From: Planctomycetota bacterium
GTDB lineage: Bacteria; Planctomycetota; Phycisphaerae; UBA1845
Assembly (NCBI GenBank): GCA_024276605.1
Contig: JAJRWX010000085.1
Location: 1-64,000 of the forward strand
Direction: 5' to 3'
Length of the DNA: 64,000 nt
Part shown: positions 52,627 to 62,997 of the stretch, piece after piece
Layout of the letters: every line of letters starts with the position of its first letter
Numbering within the stretch: the stretch's first letter is position 1
The notes under the pieces: model-generated
Databases searched by the model: none
Told to the model about the DNA's origin: nothing
Seen by the model: only the letters and a program-made list of their open reading frames with translations
Translations under genes and position numbers: made by a program

Positions 52627-53134
52627 AGTTTACGCATCCTACATGTAGAGTATGGTCAATCCGAAAGAGATAGATTCCCAGGCGCTACAGCTACATAGAA
52701 CCAGCTCTAACTCACGATGATGACCAGCGCGTGCATGCGCGCAATCAGGTTACCTCATGGTTTATCGGCGGACACAACGATTCGTCTGGAAAGACCATGA
52801 CCATGCAGAAGCGCATTGCCTGCGCAGTCTTCGAAGAAAATGCGCAACATATAGCTAGTATGCATTTGCATGGTCAAGTTAGACGCTAGTATCGTGGTTT
52901 GTCCAGCGTAACTTCGCGCAATAATCATACAGGAATGTTTGTTAATTTCAGCAATGACGATCCGAGACGGTGCAGAGTTTATGCTCAGTCGCTGATCATT
53001 TGATGCACAACCCTGTCTTAGATAGACGTTCTCGTTTGTACATGACACATGCCCGCGCCTTCGGCTTGGGCATGGCACCCAATTGGGCATGGCGCGCGGC
53101 ACCCATCATTCCATGTGTGACAAAGAACGATATG
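52627..53134. other. Gap between flagellin 2 and fliD with a family B hairpin
   Basis: No gene was seen. A family B hairpin CATGCCCGCGCC-TTCGG-CTTGGGCATG lies near 53048-53076, followed by GGCACCC. The palindrome TGTTAC-T-GTAACA (53131-53143) overlaps the flagellin stop. Confidence 0.55.
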
Positions 53135-54586
53135 TTACTGTAACAGTGAAAGGACGAAACTTGGAATGGAATTGGCGATTTGCAGGGCGGATTGTGTGCT
53201 CTGCACGAGAATCTGCGATCGTGACAGTTCGGAAACTTCCTCAGCCATGTCTGCATCTCGAATAACTGACTCCGAGGAAATCAAATTTTCAGCGGCGATC
53301 GTTTGGCTTTGTATATTGGGATCAATATGGTTTCGTTGAATGTTGCCCAGTCGACCACGATAAAAGGCTACCTGTTGAATGGCCTCGTCCACGATGTTTT
53401 GGGCGGTTTCAAAATTTTTCCCCTGAAAATCATTCGCTTCACCCGAGCGTATGGAGTACAAAAGACCGGCGACGCTATTCCCCAGACTGGTCGAGGAAAT
53501 TCGCTGAAAACCGAAATACAATTGGCCGTTGGGGTTGACGTCGGGCGTTAGTTGAAAGACAGCGCCGCCGTCTACTACGGTAAAAGTTGTCGTTGATAGC
53601 GATTGCGCAAAAGCGGTGGTTAGGTTCAACTGTGCTTCCAACACATCGGAACGTATGTTCGCACGTAGTCCATCCGTTTGCGCGAGTGCCCCGTCGATGA
53701 GTATGGTCGGCTCTCGTCCGGTCACGCGTGTAGGAATCCCGGCGTTGCCGGCCGTTACGAAATTACCCGCGAAAGGTTGAATGGAAACAAAGGCGTCATT
53801 ACCTACGGTGGTGCTGGTAAGCACCAGCGCGGAAGCCACTGCCCCAACGGAAGCGGCGGAAACAATGGCCGAGACTCCCGTCGCAGCGGTCACGTCGTTA
53901 ATGGCTACGCGCACTTGTGACAAGGTCGTACCGGATGCGAAGGACAGCAATTGTGATCCTAGCGTACCACGCAATTCAACGGTTGACGCTGCAGTGGTGG
54001 ACGGTGCGCCCACGGTGGTGCCAACGAGATTGAGTCGAGCGGTGAGAGCCGATTGCGTGACTTGGACACGTACCTGGCGTGATCCATTGGGTTGTTTGAG
54101 TACGGAAAAAACAGAGACCGATGCCAGAGAAGTCGGTGTTACTCCGGACAGATTGTAACCTCGTGAACCATCCAACAGTTTTTCGCCGGCAAAGCGAGTC
54201 GTATTACCGATGCGATCAATACTGTCGAGAATGGAGTCCACTTCAAGCTGGTTGGCACGCACTTCTTCGCGGCTTAGTCCCGCTTCGTTGGCGGTGGCAA
54301 CGACAAACGCCTGAAGGTCCAGCAATAGCGCAGAGACTTCATTCAACGCACCTTCCGTGGTGGAGATGACGTTGGATGCGCGGATCGAGTTTTTGATCGC
54401 CTGTTGCGTCGATTTGATTTCAGATCGTAAAATTTCCGATACGATCAAACCAGCGGGGTCATCTCGTCCTCGGTTAATGCGCAAACCAGTGGACAGCCTC
54501 TCTAGATGGCGACCTAGATCAGCTTGGTTCCTTTGTATTTGCCGTAGCGCTCGCAGAGAGGCTACGTTGCTATTGATACGACTCAT
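53135..54586 (-). CDS. Flagellin (second copy)
   Basis: 483 aa. The N-terminal D0/D1 segment MSRINSNVASLRALRQIQRN...LERLSTGLRINRGRDDPAGLIVSE and the C-terminal D1/D0 segment ESVIRDADMAEEVSELSRSQILVQSTQSALQIANSIP are both intact. The central D2/D3 part (about residues 170-390) is Ser/Thr/Ala-rich and differs from the other flagellin. It ends in VLSLLQ rather than ALSLLG. AAGGAAGACGAG precedes the ATG. A sigma-28-like promoter lies upstream, so it is likely expressed independently of the first flagellin. Confidence 0.93.
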   Translation of the reverse strand: MSRINSNVASLRALRQIQRNQADLGRHLERLSTGLRINRGRDDPAGLIVSEILRSEIKSTQQAIKNSIRASNVISTTEGALNEVSALLLDLQAFVVATANEAGLSREEVRANQLEVDSILDSIDRIGNTTRFAGEKLLDGSRGYNLSGVTPTSLASVSVFSVLKQPNGSRQVRVQVTQSALTARLNLVGTTVGAPSTTAASTVELRGTLGSQLLSFASGTTLSQVRVAINDVTAATGVSAIVSAASVGAVASALVLTSTTVGNDAFVSIQPFAGNFVTAGNAGIPTRVTGREPTILIDGALAQTDGLRANIRSDVLEAQLNLTTAFAQSLSTTTFTVVDGGAVFQLTPDVNPNGQLYFGFQRISSTSLGNSVAGLLYSIRSGEANDFQGKNFETAQNIVDEAIQQVAFYRGRLGNIQRNHIDPNIQSQTIAAENLISSESVIRDADMAEEVSELSRSQILVQSTQSALQIANSIPSFVLSLLQ

Positions 54587-54683
54587 CTCGTCTTCCTTGA
54601 CGGTCGATGTCGCGCTGCCAATGCCTACGCGACGGCGGCACAGCCATGTGCCTCAGTAAGTACGTAAACGCGCACCCATAGGG

Positions 54684-54711
54684 TTGTCGGAGTCGTAGAG
54701 GCCCAACTTTA
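54684..54711 (-). promoter_or_regulatory. Sigma-28 (FliA)-like promoter of the second flagellin
   Basis: On the minus strand, TAAAGTTG, 12 bp, TCCGACAA. Compared with the flagellar sigma consensus TAAAGTTT-N11-GCCGATAA it matches 7 of 8 and 6 of 8 positions, with a spacer one base longer. It lies about 100 bp upstream of the ATG. Confidence 0.55.
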
Positions 54712-54762
54712 GCGGACGTTGATAGCCTCATGCGGATGAGTTACACGGTGGGTTTACCTACG

Positions 54763-54801
54763 AAAAAAGCCGGCGCCGATTGACATCAGCGCCGGCTTTG
54801 T
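54763..54801 (-). terminator. Terminator of the first flagellin
   Basis: AAAGCCGGCGC and GCGCCGGCTTT form an 11-bp stem around a 12-base loop, followed on the minus strand by a T-rich run. It would separate the two flagellin transcripts. Confidence 0.85.
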
Positions 54802-54842
54802 TGGTTATTTGCGTTACAGGAAACGACTCAAGATGCTTGATA

Positions 54843-56354
54843 TTACCCAAGCAGCGAAAGTGCGTTCTGTGTTAATGAATTCGCAATCTGTAGCGTCGTC
54901 GTGGATGCGTTCACTAGAATCTGTGCCCGTGTGAGATTTGAAGTCTCCACAGCGAAGTCCGCATCACGGATAGCGCTTTCTGCAGCAACGATGTTTTCTT
55001 TCGCCACTTGCAACGAATTTATAGTTGTAGACAACGTATCCTTTTGGAAACCACCCAGGCGTCCTCGCAGACTAGCCACGTCGTTTATCGCCGCACGCAC
55101 AATTCGTTGAGCGACTGTGAAGTTTTTGCTGGCTAAGTCATTGGCCAGACCCGAACCAAGTGTAGCTATGACGTTTTGCGTTGATTCGCCAAGCTTGGCC
55201 GTTGATACTTCGCTAATGCCCAACGCCTCCAAACCAGCTAGACCGACTGTCGGTGCAATGGCGAATCGTGCACCGCCACCGGTGACTTCAAAACTGGTCG
55301 AAGAAACCGCACTCGTTCCGTCGCCGAACGCCTGGGAGAAACCGAGGTCCAGCGAAATATCTCCGGCGCGGACCGAAGCTGTCAGGCCATCGACGATGGC
55401 GTTCGTACCGTTAATGGTGAATGTGCCGTCGGTTCCCTTGAGGCGGACATTACTGGTGCCGATGGCATCACCCGCGGCGTTGCCGGCATTTTCGAGTGCC
55501 GAAACGGAAACAAAAGCATTCGAGCCGAAGCTCGTACTGCTGAAGCTCACGGTGGCCGTCCCGGTCCCCGCCGTACCCAGGTAGGCAGAAGCTTGGACCC
55601 CAGTCAAATCAGTTCGGGCATTGACCGCCGTGACGATATCCGCTGCCGTCGTACCGGATGCAAAACTCAACAACTCGGCACCGAATTCACCACGAATTTG
55701 TATCGTGGTCGTATTACCGAGGGTTCCGTTACGCACCGTGGTGCTCGTCGCCGTTGTTCCACCGAGCACAGCGCTAACCAGGGCACGTTGCGAAGCCGTC
55801 ACGCGGTTGACAGTAACCTGACGGAAAGCACCGTTGGCGATTTTGGCTGCGTTGATTTTTACTGAAGACAAGTGATTTAGTGCCGCTCCGGTAGGCTCGT
55901 TCACATTGACACCGGACGTCGAAAAATCAAAGTTGCCGTTGAGCAGTTTTCTAGTACCAAAAGCGGTCTGTTCTGAGAGCCGGTTGATGGATGCGAGGAT
56001 GGAATCAATCTGCAACTGGTTTGCAGTGACCTCCTCCTTCGTCAAGCCGGCTTCATTGGCAGTCTGATCGATGAGATTTTCGAGATTGAGTAGCAAGGAG
56101 CTAATCTCCTGCAACCCGCCCTCAGCTACAGCCACAATCGTGTCTGCACGGTTGGCATTATCAATCGCCGTCGAAATCGCTCGTGTACTTGCTCGTAGCG
56201 TTTCCGATGCGATCAGGCCGGCGGGATCATCCCGCCCGCTGTTGATTCGCAAACCGGTACTTAAGCGATCGAGCGACTGTGTCAACGCGAAGTTGTTGTT
56301 GCCTAGGACGCGTTGGGCGACCAGCGACTGAACATTTGTATTTATCCGAGTCAT
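54843..56354 (-). CDS. Flagellin (first copy)
   Basis: 503 aa. D0/D1: MTRINTNVQSLVAQRVLGNNNF...LDRLSTGLRINSGRDDPAGLIASETL. C-terminal part: ESAIRDADFAVETSNLTRAQILVNASTTTLQIANSLTQNALSLLG. The central region, rich in Thr, Ala and Gly, forms the exposed surface domain. The ATG at 56354 with GGAGG upstream is preferred; the longer frame adds six residues not found in flagellins. It is the first gene of the minus-strand flagellar cluster. Confidence 0.94.
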   Translation of the reverse strand: MTRINTNVQSLVAQRVLGNNNFALTQSLDRLSTGLRINSGRDDPAGLIASETLRASTRAISTAIDNANRADTIVAVAEGGLQEISSLLLNLENLIDQTANEAGLTKEEVTANQLQIDSILASINRLSEQTAFGTRKLLNGNFDFSTSGVNVNEPTGAALNHLSSVKINAAKIANGAFRQVTVNRVTASQRALVSAVLGGTTATSTTVRNGTLGNTTTIQIRGEFGAELLSFASGTTAADIVTAVNARTDLTGVQASAYLGTAGTGTATVSFSSTSFGSNAFVSVSALENAGNAAGDAIGTSNVRLKGTDGTFTINGTNAIVDGLTASVRAGDISLDLGFSQAFGDGTSAVSSTSFEVTGGGARFAIAPTVGLAGLEALGISEVSTAKLGESTQNVIATLGSGLANDLASKNFTVAQRIVRAAINDVASLRGRLGGFQKDTLSTTINSLQVAKENIVAAESAIRDADFAVETSNLTRAQILVNASTTTLQIANSLTQNALSLLG

Positions 56355-57308
56355 ACCTGTTCGTGCCTCCAATCGTGCCGTGGTAATCGACTAGGCGTAC
56401 AACCTATCAAAGCTTCACGCCACTATTTCCACGGAACAAAGTCGCCTTTTCTTACCAGCGACGGGCTAGTGTTATTACACCGCAACATTCACACAAAAAA
56501 CCAAACGTGACGACCAACAAAACTGTCGGGGTTTTCGCATTACAGCATGGCGATCAATACGGCCCCAACCAAGCGTTTCCTATTCGACTTACCACACAAG
56601 GGTGTCGTCACAACCGAAACAATCGACTTGCCGATAAACGGTCTTTAGTACATTCGGACTACAGAAACCGGCTGATGTGACTGTGTACGAGTACTTTCAG
56701 CGTTCATTACATCCGATAACGGAAAATACCTGGGTTATTCCCGAAATAGCTAAGTTCTTACTGGACTATTCGTTAAAGGACGTTGAATAAAAAAGAAAAA
56801 AAATCTTTGACTATTTTGGTGTACATCGTATACCGGTCGGACGCCCCACTGATTCTCGCATCTCATCTATGCCCCGAATGCGGCTGATTCCTCCTACCTT
56901 CAGGCCTATGACTGACATTCGACCTATCATCAATGGCCAAAGGCGTAGCGACGTAGTGACGGCTATGACTTCCGTCGAGGTTCAGGTAAGTTGAGAATTA
57001 TTTCATGGGTAGTATCCGAGGAAGAATGCCTTTACCCAAATAGCATCGGCTCATCTATGTAAGGTGAGTGCATATAGGGGCGTGTCACGGTGGTTAAGGT
57101 GTACCGGGCTAGTGCTGTGATATTGCACCAGTATGACCAGGAGGCATGTAACCTGCGTATAAAGGTCTAGTATCATCGAGGGTGTGTCGGGCACTAGGAA
57201 ACCGCTCGAGCTACAGCGAGTTAGGAATCTCAGCCTTCCACGGCCCCATACGAGCAAGATGAACGTCAGTTAAGTGATCACACAATGAGGAGCGATGGTT
57301 ACACCAAA
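56355..57308. other. Long gap upstream of the flagellins
   Basis: About 950 bp without a confident gene. TTGACT, 16 bp, TATACC on the plus strand (about 56809-56836) is a promoter candidate. It is followed by a 28-codon frame at 56908-56994 whose start (MTDIRPIINGQRRSD) loosely resembles FlgM N-termini. Both are weak. Confidence 0.4.
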
Positions 57309-58226
57309 CTAAACTACTTGCTGGATTTGTTCCTGAACCGTCTTGGCGATGAGTGAATACACAGTACTAGGAATGACATCGATACGCAGGACATCGGCTA
57401 ACTCTTCGAGGTCTTGCTCTATGGTTGGCAGCAAATCAACCAATACACCAAGTTCAACCCCCACAAACGTTGTGGCATCTGTGCAGATAGCACCAATCTC
57501 CTCTTCGTTGGGTACTTCACAGAGTAGCTTTGAGATACGATCTGCGCCATTGATAATGCAAGCCATTTTCCCAGAATCGGTCGGACCGGGATTGGCAGAA
57601 TGATGGAGATTGACCGCCACAGCTACCTCATCAGGTAACGTCCAATACTTGAGAATCATGGCTGAAACCTGTGCGTGCGTGACCTCAATCGCCTCGATCT
57701 CCTCCTCGACGGACACCCGGCGTCCGCGCGGTGCGTACTCGTCGGCGATCTGTCCATACTGGTCTGCAAGAGCGTCTGCGAGTATCGGTATCCCGATGTC
57801 AGCCAATAGTGCGCCGATGAAAACCTCGTCTCTGAACTTGGGAAGCAACTTGTCTGCAAAACGTGAGGCTACCACTGAACAGGCGAGTGATCGCCGCCAG
57901 AAATAGCTCATATCTAATCCCGAGGCATTGGTTTTCGACATCGTATCGACGAGATATCGGCCCAATAGAAGCGATCTTGTCCGCTTAGGGCCAAGAAGTG
58001 TCAATGCTTGTTGAAGTGACACAATCTTCTGTCTGACACCGAACAGTGCCGAGTTGACCAGGCGAAGAATCTCGCTGACCGTGCCGGCATCGCTGGAAAG
58101 CACTTTGACAAGATCCTCATACTTATAGTTAGAATCTTGCATGATCTCTAGAAAACGCGTGACCACGGTAGGTACGGACGGAACTGCTGCCGATTTTTTA
58201 ATGGCTTCCAGTACGCGAGAGTTCAT
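57309..58226 (-). CDS. HDOD-domain protein
   Basis: 305 aa. HDOD domain, an HD-related fold usually without catalytic residues and common in signalling. Typical segments are PSVPTVVTRFLEIMQDSNYKYEDLVKVLSSDAGTVSEILRLVNSALFG, then IGALLADIGIPILA and the later NLHHSANP. The ATG at 58226 is chosen because GGAGG precedes it; the frame extends further upstream without family character. Its place beside the flagellar genes and the earlier diguanylate cyclase hints at motility signalling, but that is inference. Confidence 0.85.
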   Translation of the reverse strand: MNSRVLEAIKKSAAVPSVPTVVTRFLEIMQDSNYKYEDLVKVLSSDAGTVSEILRLVNSALFGVRQKIVSLQQALTLLGPKRTRSLLLGRYLVDTMSKTNASGLDMSYFWRRSLACSVVASRFADKLLPKFRDEVFIGALLADIGIPILADALADQYGQIADEYAPRGRRVSVEEEIEAIEVTHAQVSAMILKYWTLPDEVAVAVNLHHSANPGPTDSGKMACIINGADRISKLLCEVPNEEEIGAICTDATTFVGVELGVLVDLLPTIEQDLEELADVLRIDVIPSTVYSLIAKTVQEQIQQVV

Positions 58227-60601
<2,375 letters not shown>

Positions 60602-60682
60602 GCGTTTCAATACTTGCAATGTTAATAAGTTCGCCGACAATTACACCTCGATAGCGCTCTAGTTTCATTGGAACTGTCAAAC

Positions 60683-61774
60683 ATGTTTGAAACAATAAAA
60701 ATCGATGGATTCAGAGGGTTAGATGGCTTACAGGTCAATCCTCTTGGCAAGGTCAACTTAATTGTCGGGCCAGGCAATATCGGAAAAACCAATTTTCTCG
60801 AAAGCGTATTTCTTTTTTGCAGCAATGGAGACCCCTCTCTCTTGCTCGCACTGACTGGGATGCGACGAATTCCAATTTCTGAGGCCTCGGCACCGCAAGA
60901 ACTTATTGAGGTATTGGACTGGTTCTGGTCACATTCAAATCCCCACCCGTACTTCGCAATCAGTGGAAAAGACTTTGAACAATCCCGTTCTGTACGCATT
61001 AGTAGAAAACATAGCAAGAACTATATGCGCTTTTCCCCAACTGATGGAATTGGCGAAAGTGCGCAACAGGAGATTCGAGATACGTTGGCGACCTATGCTG
61101 TTGAAACAACAGCATCTGAGACCTGTAGCGGACATCTTCATGTCACCGTCAAGAATGTGGTTATTAAGTCCGCCGAAACCGACAACATTAGAGCTCGATT
61201 TGTGAATCCGCTAGATCAGGGAAATTCAAAACCGCTAGCAAAACTTTGGACGGAAGTCGAAGAACGTGGTGAGGAGGAGCAAGTAGTAACTTTGATGAAG
61301 GAGCTCGATCCAGAAATCGAGTCTATTCGTATCGTGTCTGATCGGTTGGGACGGGCAAGTCTACGTTTTAATCACAAGCGTTTTGGCCGCATGCCCATCG
61401 AAATGGAAGGTGCAGGTATTGGTAAAGCTATTTCGATGGCAAACGATGCCGTAAATGCTGCCCACGGCATTCTCCTGATAGACGAATTTGAAAACTCACT
61501 GCATGTTAGCGCGCTTCGACGTCTTTGCGAATTTGTTTTCGGTGTCGCCAACCGCCTACAGATACAGTTATTCATTACTACCCACAGTCTAGAGGCACTG
61601 GACGCATTCATCGATGCTTACGAATCACAAACAGACCTCTTTTCATCGCCGGCAGACTTTCGGATATTACAATTTCATCGCAAGAACGAAAAACTTCACG
61701 TTAACAATCTCGACGTCGACGAAGCACGCAATCTTCGCGAGGAAATCGGACTCGATCTCAGACGATCCAAATGA
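60683..61774 (+). CDS. OLD-like AAA ATPase, first gene of a two-gene pair
   Basis: 363 aa. ABC-type ATPase of the RecF/OLD (AAA_15/AAA_21) kind. It starts with MFETIKIDGFRGLDGL, Walker A GPGNIGKT (residues 29-36), and has a long middle insert. The signature-like region GAGIGKAISMANDAV, Walker B GILLIDEFENSLH (about 262-274) and the switch His in FITTHSLEALD follow. Such ATPases pair with TOPRIM nucleases in OLD, Gabija and PARIS-like systems. The stop overlaps the ATG of the next gene by four bases (ATGA), a sign of coupling. TTG at 60668 is an alternative start. Confidence 0.88.
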   Translation: MFETIKIDGFRGLDGLQVNPLGKVNLIVGPGNIGKTNFLESVFLFCSNGDPSLLLALTGMRRIPISEASAPQELIEVLDWFWSHSNPHPYFAISGKDFEQSRSVRISRKHSKNYMRFSPTDGIGESAQQEIRDTLATYAVETTASETCSGHLHVTVKNVVIKSAETDNIRARFVNPLDQGNSKPLAKLWTEVEERGEEEQVVTLMKELDPEIESIRIVSDRLGRASLRFNHKRFGRMPIEMEGAGIGKAISMANDAVNAAHGILLIDEFENSLHVSALRRLCEFVFGVANRLQIQLFITTHSLEALDAFIDAYESQTDLFSSPADFRILQFHRKNEKLHVNNLDVDEARNLREEIGLDLRRSK

Positions 61775-62523
61775 GTCAAACAACAGTCATCCTTTGCGAA
61801 GGTTCGCACGATCAAGCTGTCTTAACTTCACTTGCGGAAGTTACTGCCGGATGGCACCGCATCGCTGCCAAGGATGTACCGGATAAGCTGCATGGGATAA
61901 ACCCTAAAACTAAATTGAACAGGCATGGTGAAGACGTATACCAACCTCCCCCATCGTGCCTCAGCAACAAGGACGATTTCCTACTCATTCGCAGTCTAGA
62001 GGGAATCGATCGTATATTGGGAACGGTGACGCTACCTTTACTTGAATCTATTCCTTATGATGCGCTTGGCATTGTTGTCGACGCCAATGAAGTAGGTGTT
62101 GATCGAAGGCTCCAGAGTTTCCGTAAACATTTCACTTCTCTCAATGAGCAGGTCAAGCATTTGGCACCTGGGAAAGTCATTGATGGATCTCCCCGCATCG
62201 GTTTGTGGATAGCGCCAAATAACCAAGACGATGGATCCATGGATGATCTACTTATACAATGGATAGAACAAGACCGCAGGAAATTGGTATCTACCGGAAA
62301 AAGATTCATCGAATCATTGAAGAAGCTCGAAAGTGAAAGTTTCACAAAACATCAATCGAAGGCTATCCTTGGCGCAATCCACCAATGCGTAAAGCTAGGT
62401 GCCTCGCTCGCCGTTTCGTTATGGGAAAGTAAATGCTGGTTGAATACCGATGTTCAAACTTGCCAACCCCTCCACGCACTCCAAAAGTTCATCGAGGAAC
62501 TTTCATCACAGTCAAATGTATGA
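61771..62523 (+). CDS. TOPRIM-like protein (DUF3226-type), second gene of the pair
   Basis: 250 aa. The sequence has the order of a TOPRIM fold of the OLD or DUF3226 type: TVILCEGSHDQAVL with Glu10, LGIVVDANEVG with Asp104, and GLWIAPNNQDDGSMDDLLIQWI with Asp158/159. These are the acidic residues expected for metal binding in OLD-type nucleases. The second motif reads DAN where many have DxD. The gene overlaps the ATPase gene by four bases. A role as effector nuclease in a two-gene defence system is an inference from this context. Confidence 0.75.
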   Translation: MSQTTVILCEGSHDQAVLTSLAEVTAGWHRIAAKDVPDKLHGINPKTKLNRHGEDVYQPPPSCLSNKDDFLLIRSLEGIDRILGTVTLPLLESIPYDALGIVVDANEVGVDRRLQSFRKHFTSLNEQVKHLAPGKVIDGSPRIGLWIAPNNQDDGSMDDLLIQWIEQDRRKLVSTGKRFIESLKKLESESFTKHQSKAILGAIHQCVKLGASLAVSLWESKCWLNTDVQTCQPLHALQKFIEELSSQSNV

Positions 62524-62997
62524 ACATACTTTTTGCCGGGGAACCAGACAATGCCGCATTCACTACACTTGCCGTGGATTCAGAGTCCGGATCGCGAGCG
62601 TAGGGTTCTCCAAATCACCCCGCCACATACACTTGTAGCTCGGAATCCGCCTTCGGACTGCGAAACCCACAAGTTAGGACATATCCCCGCCCCGAAGTAC
62701 GCTGAATACGCTGAACATGTACGCGCTTCATAGCCCTAATACGTCATTTCAGCAGCTAAAGGCGTGCCATTGTCACGATAGGGCACTCAGACAAGCGATA
62801 ATGGCCACGAAGCTCAGACTACAAACTTGAACCGGATTGCTCACCCGGGTACGATCTCGGCCTGAGTATTGATTAATTAGGTAATCCCGGGTGAGGCGAG
62901 TCGCAAAGGCTACGCCCAACAACTAGACTTGTACGAGTTTTGCGACGCGCGAACTGCGGGAGCGTATGCTGGTTCGTTACAAGGAGGTATAAACCAC
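62524..62997 (+). promoter_or_regulatory. Leader of the radical SAM gene with switch-like hairpins
   Basis: No gene was seen. CTCACCCGGG (62840-62849) and CCCGGGTGAG (62886-62895) form a perfect 10-bp stem. Next, GGCG-a-GTC-gcaaa-GGC-ta-CGCC (62895-62916) can form a hairpin, while its GTCGCAAA can instead pair with TTTGCGAC at 62939-62946. The two pairings exclude each other and lie 50-100 nt upstream of an AAGGAGGT site. No known riboswitch consensus (including the B12 box) was recognised. Confidence 0.5.

Noticed and set aside
62533-62733. 66-codon plus-strand frame after the TOPRIM-like gene
   Set aside because: No SD, no hydrophobic pattern and no recognised motif. The region looks like ordinary intergenic sequence.
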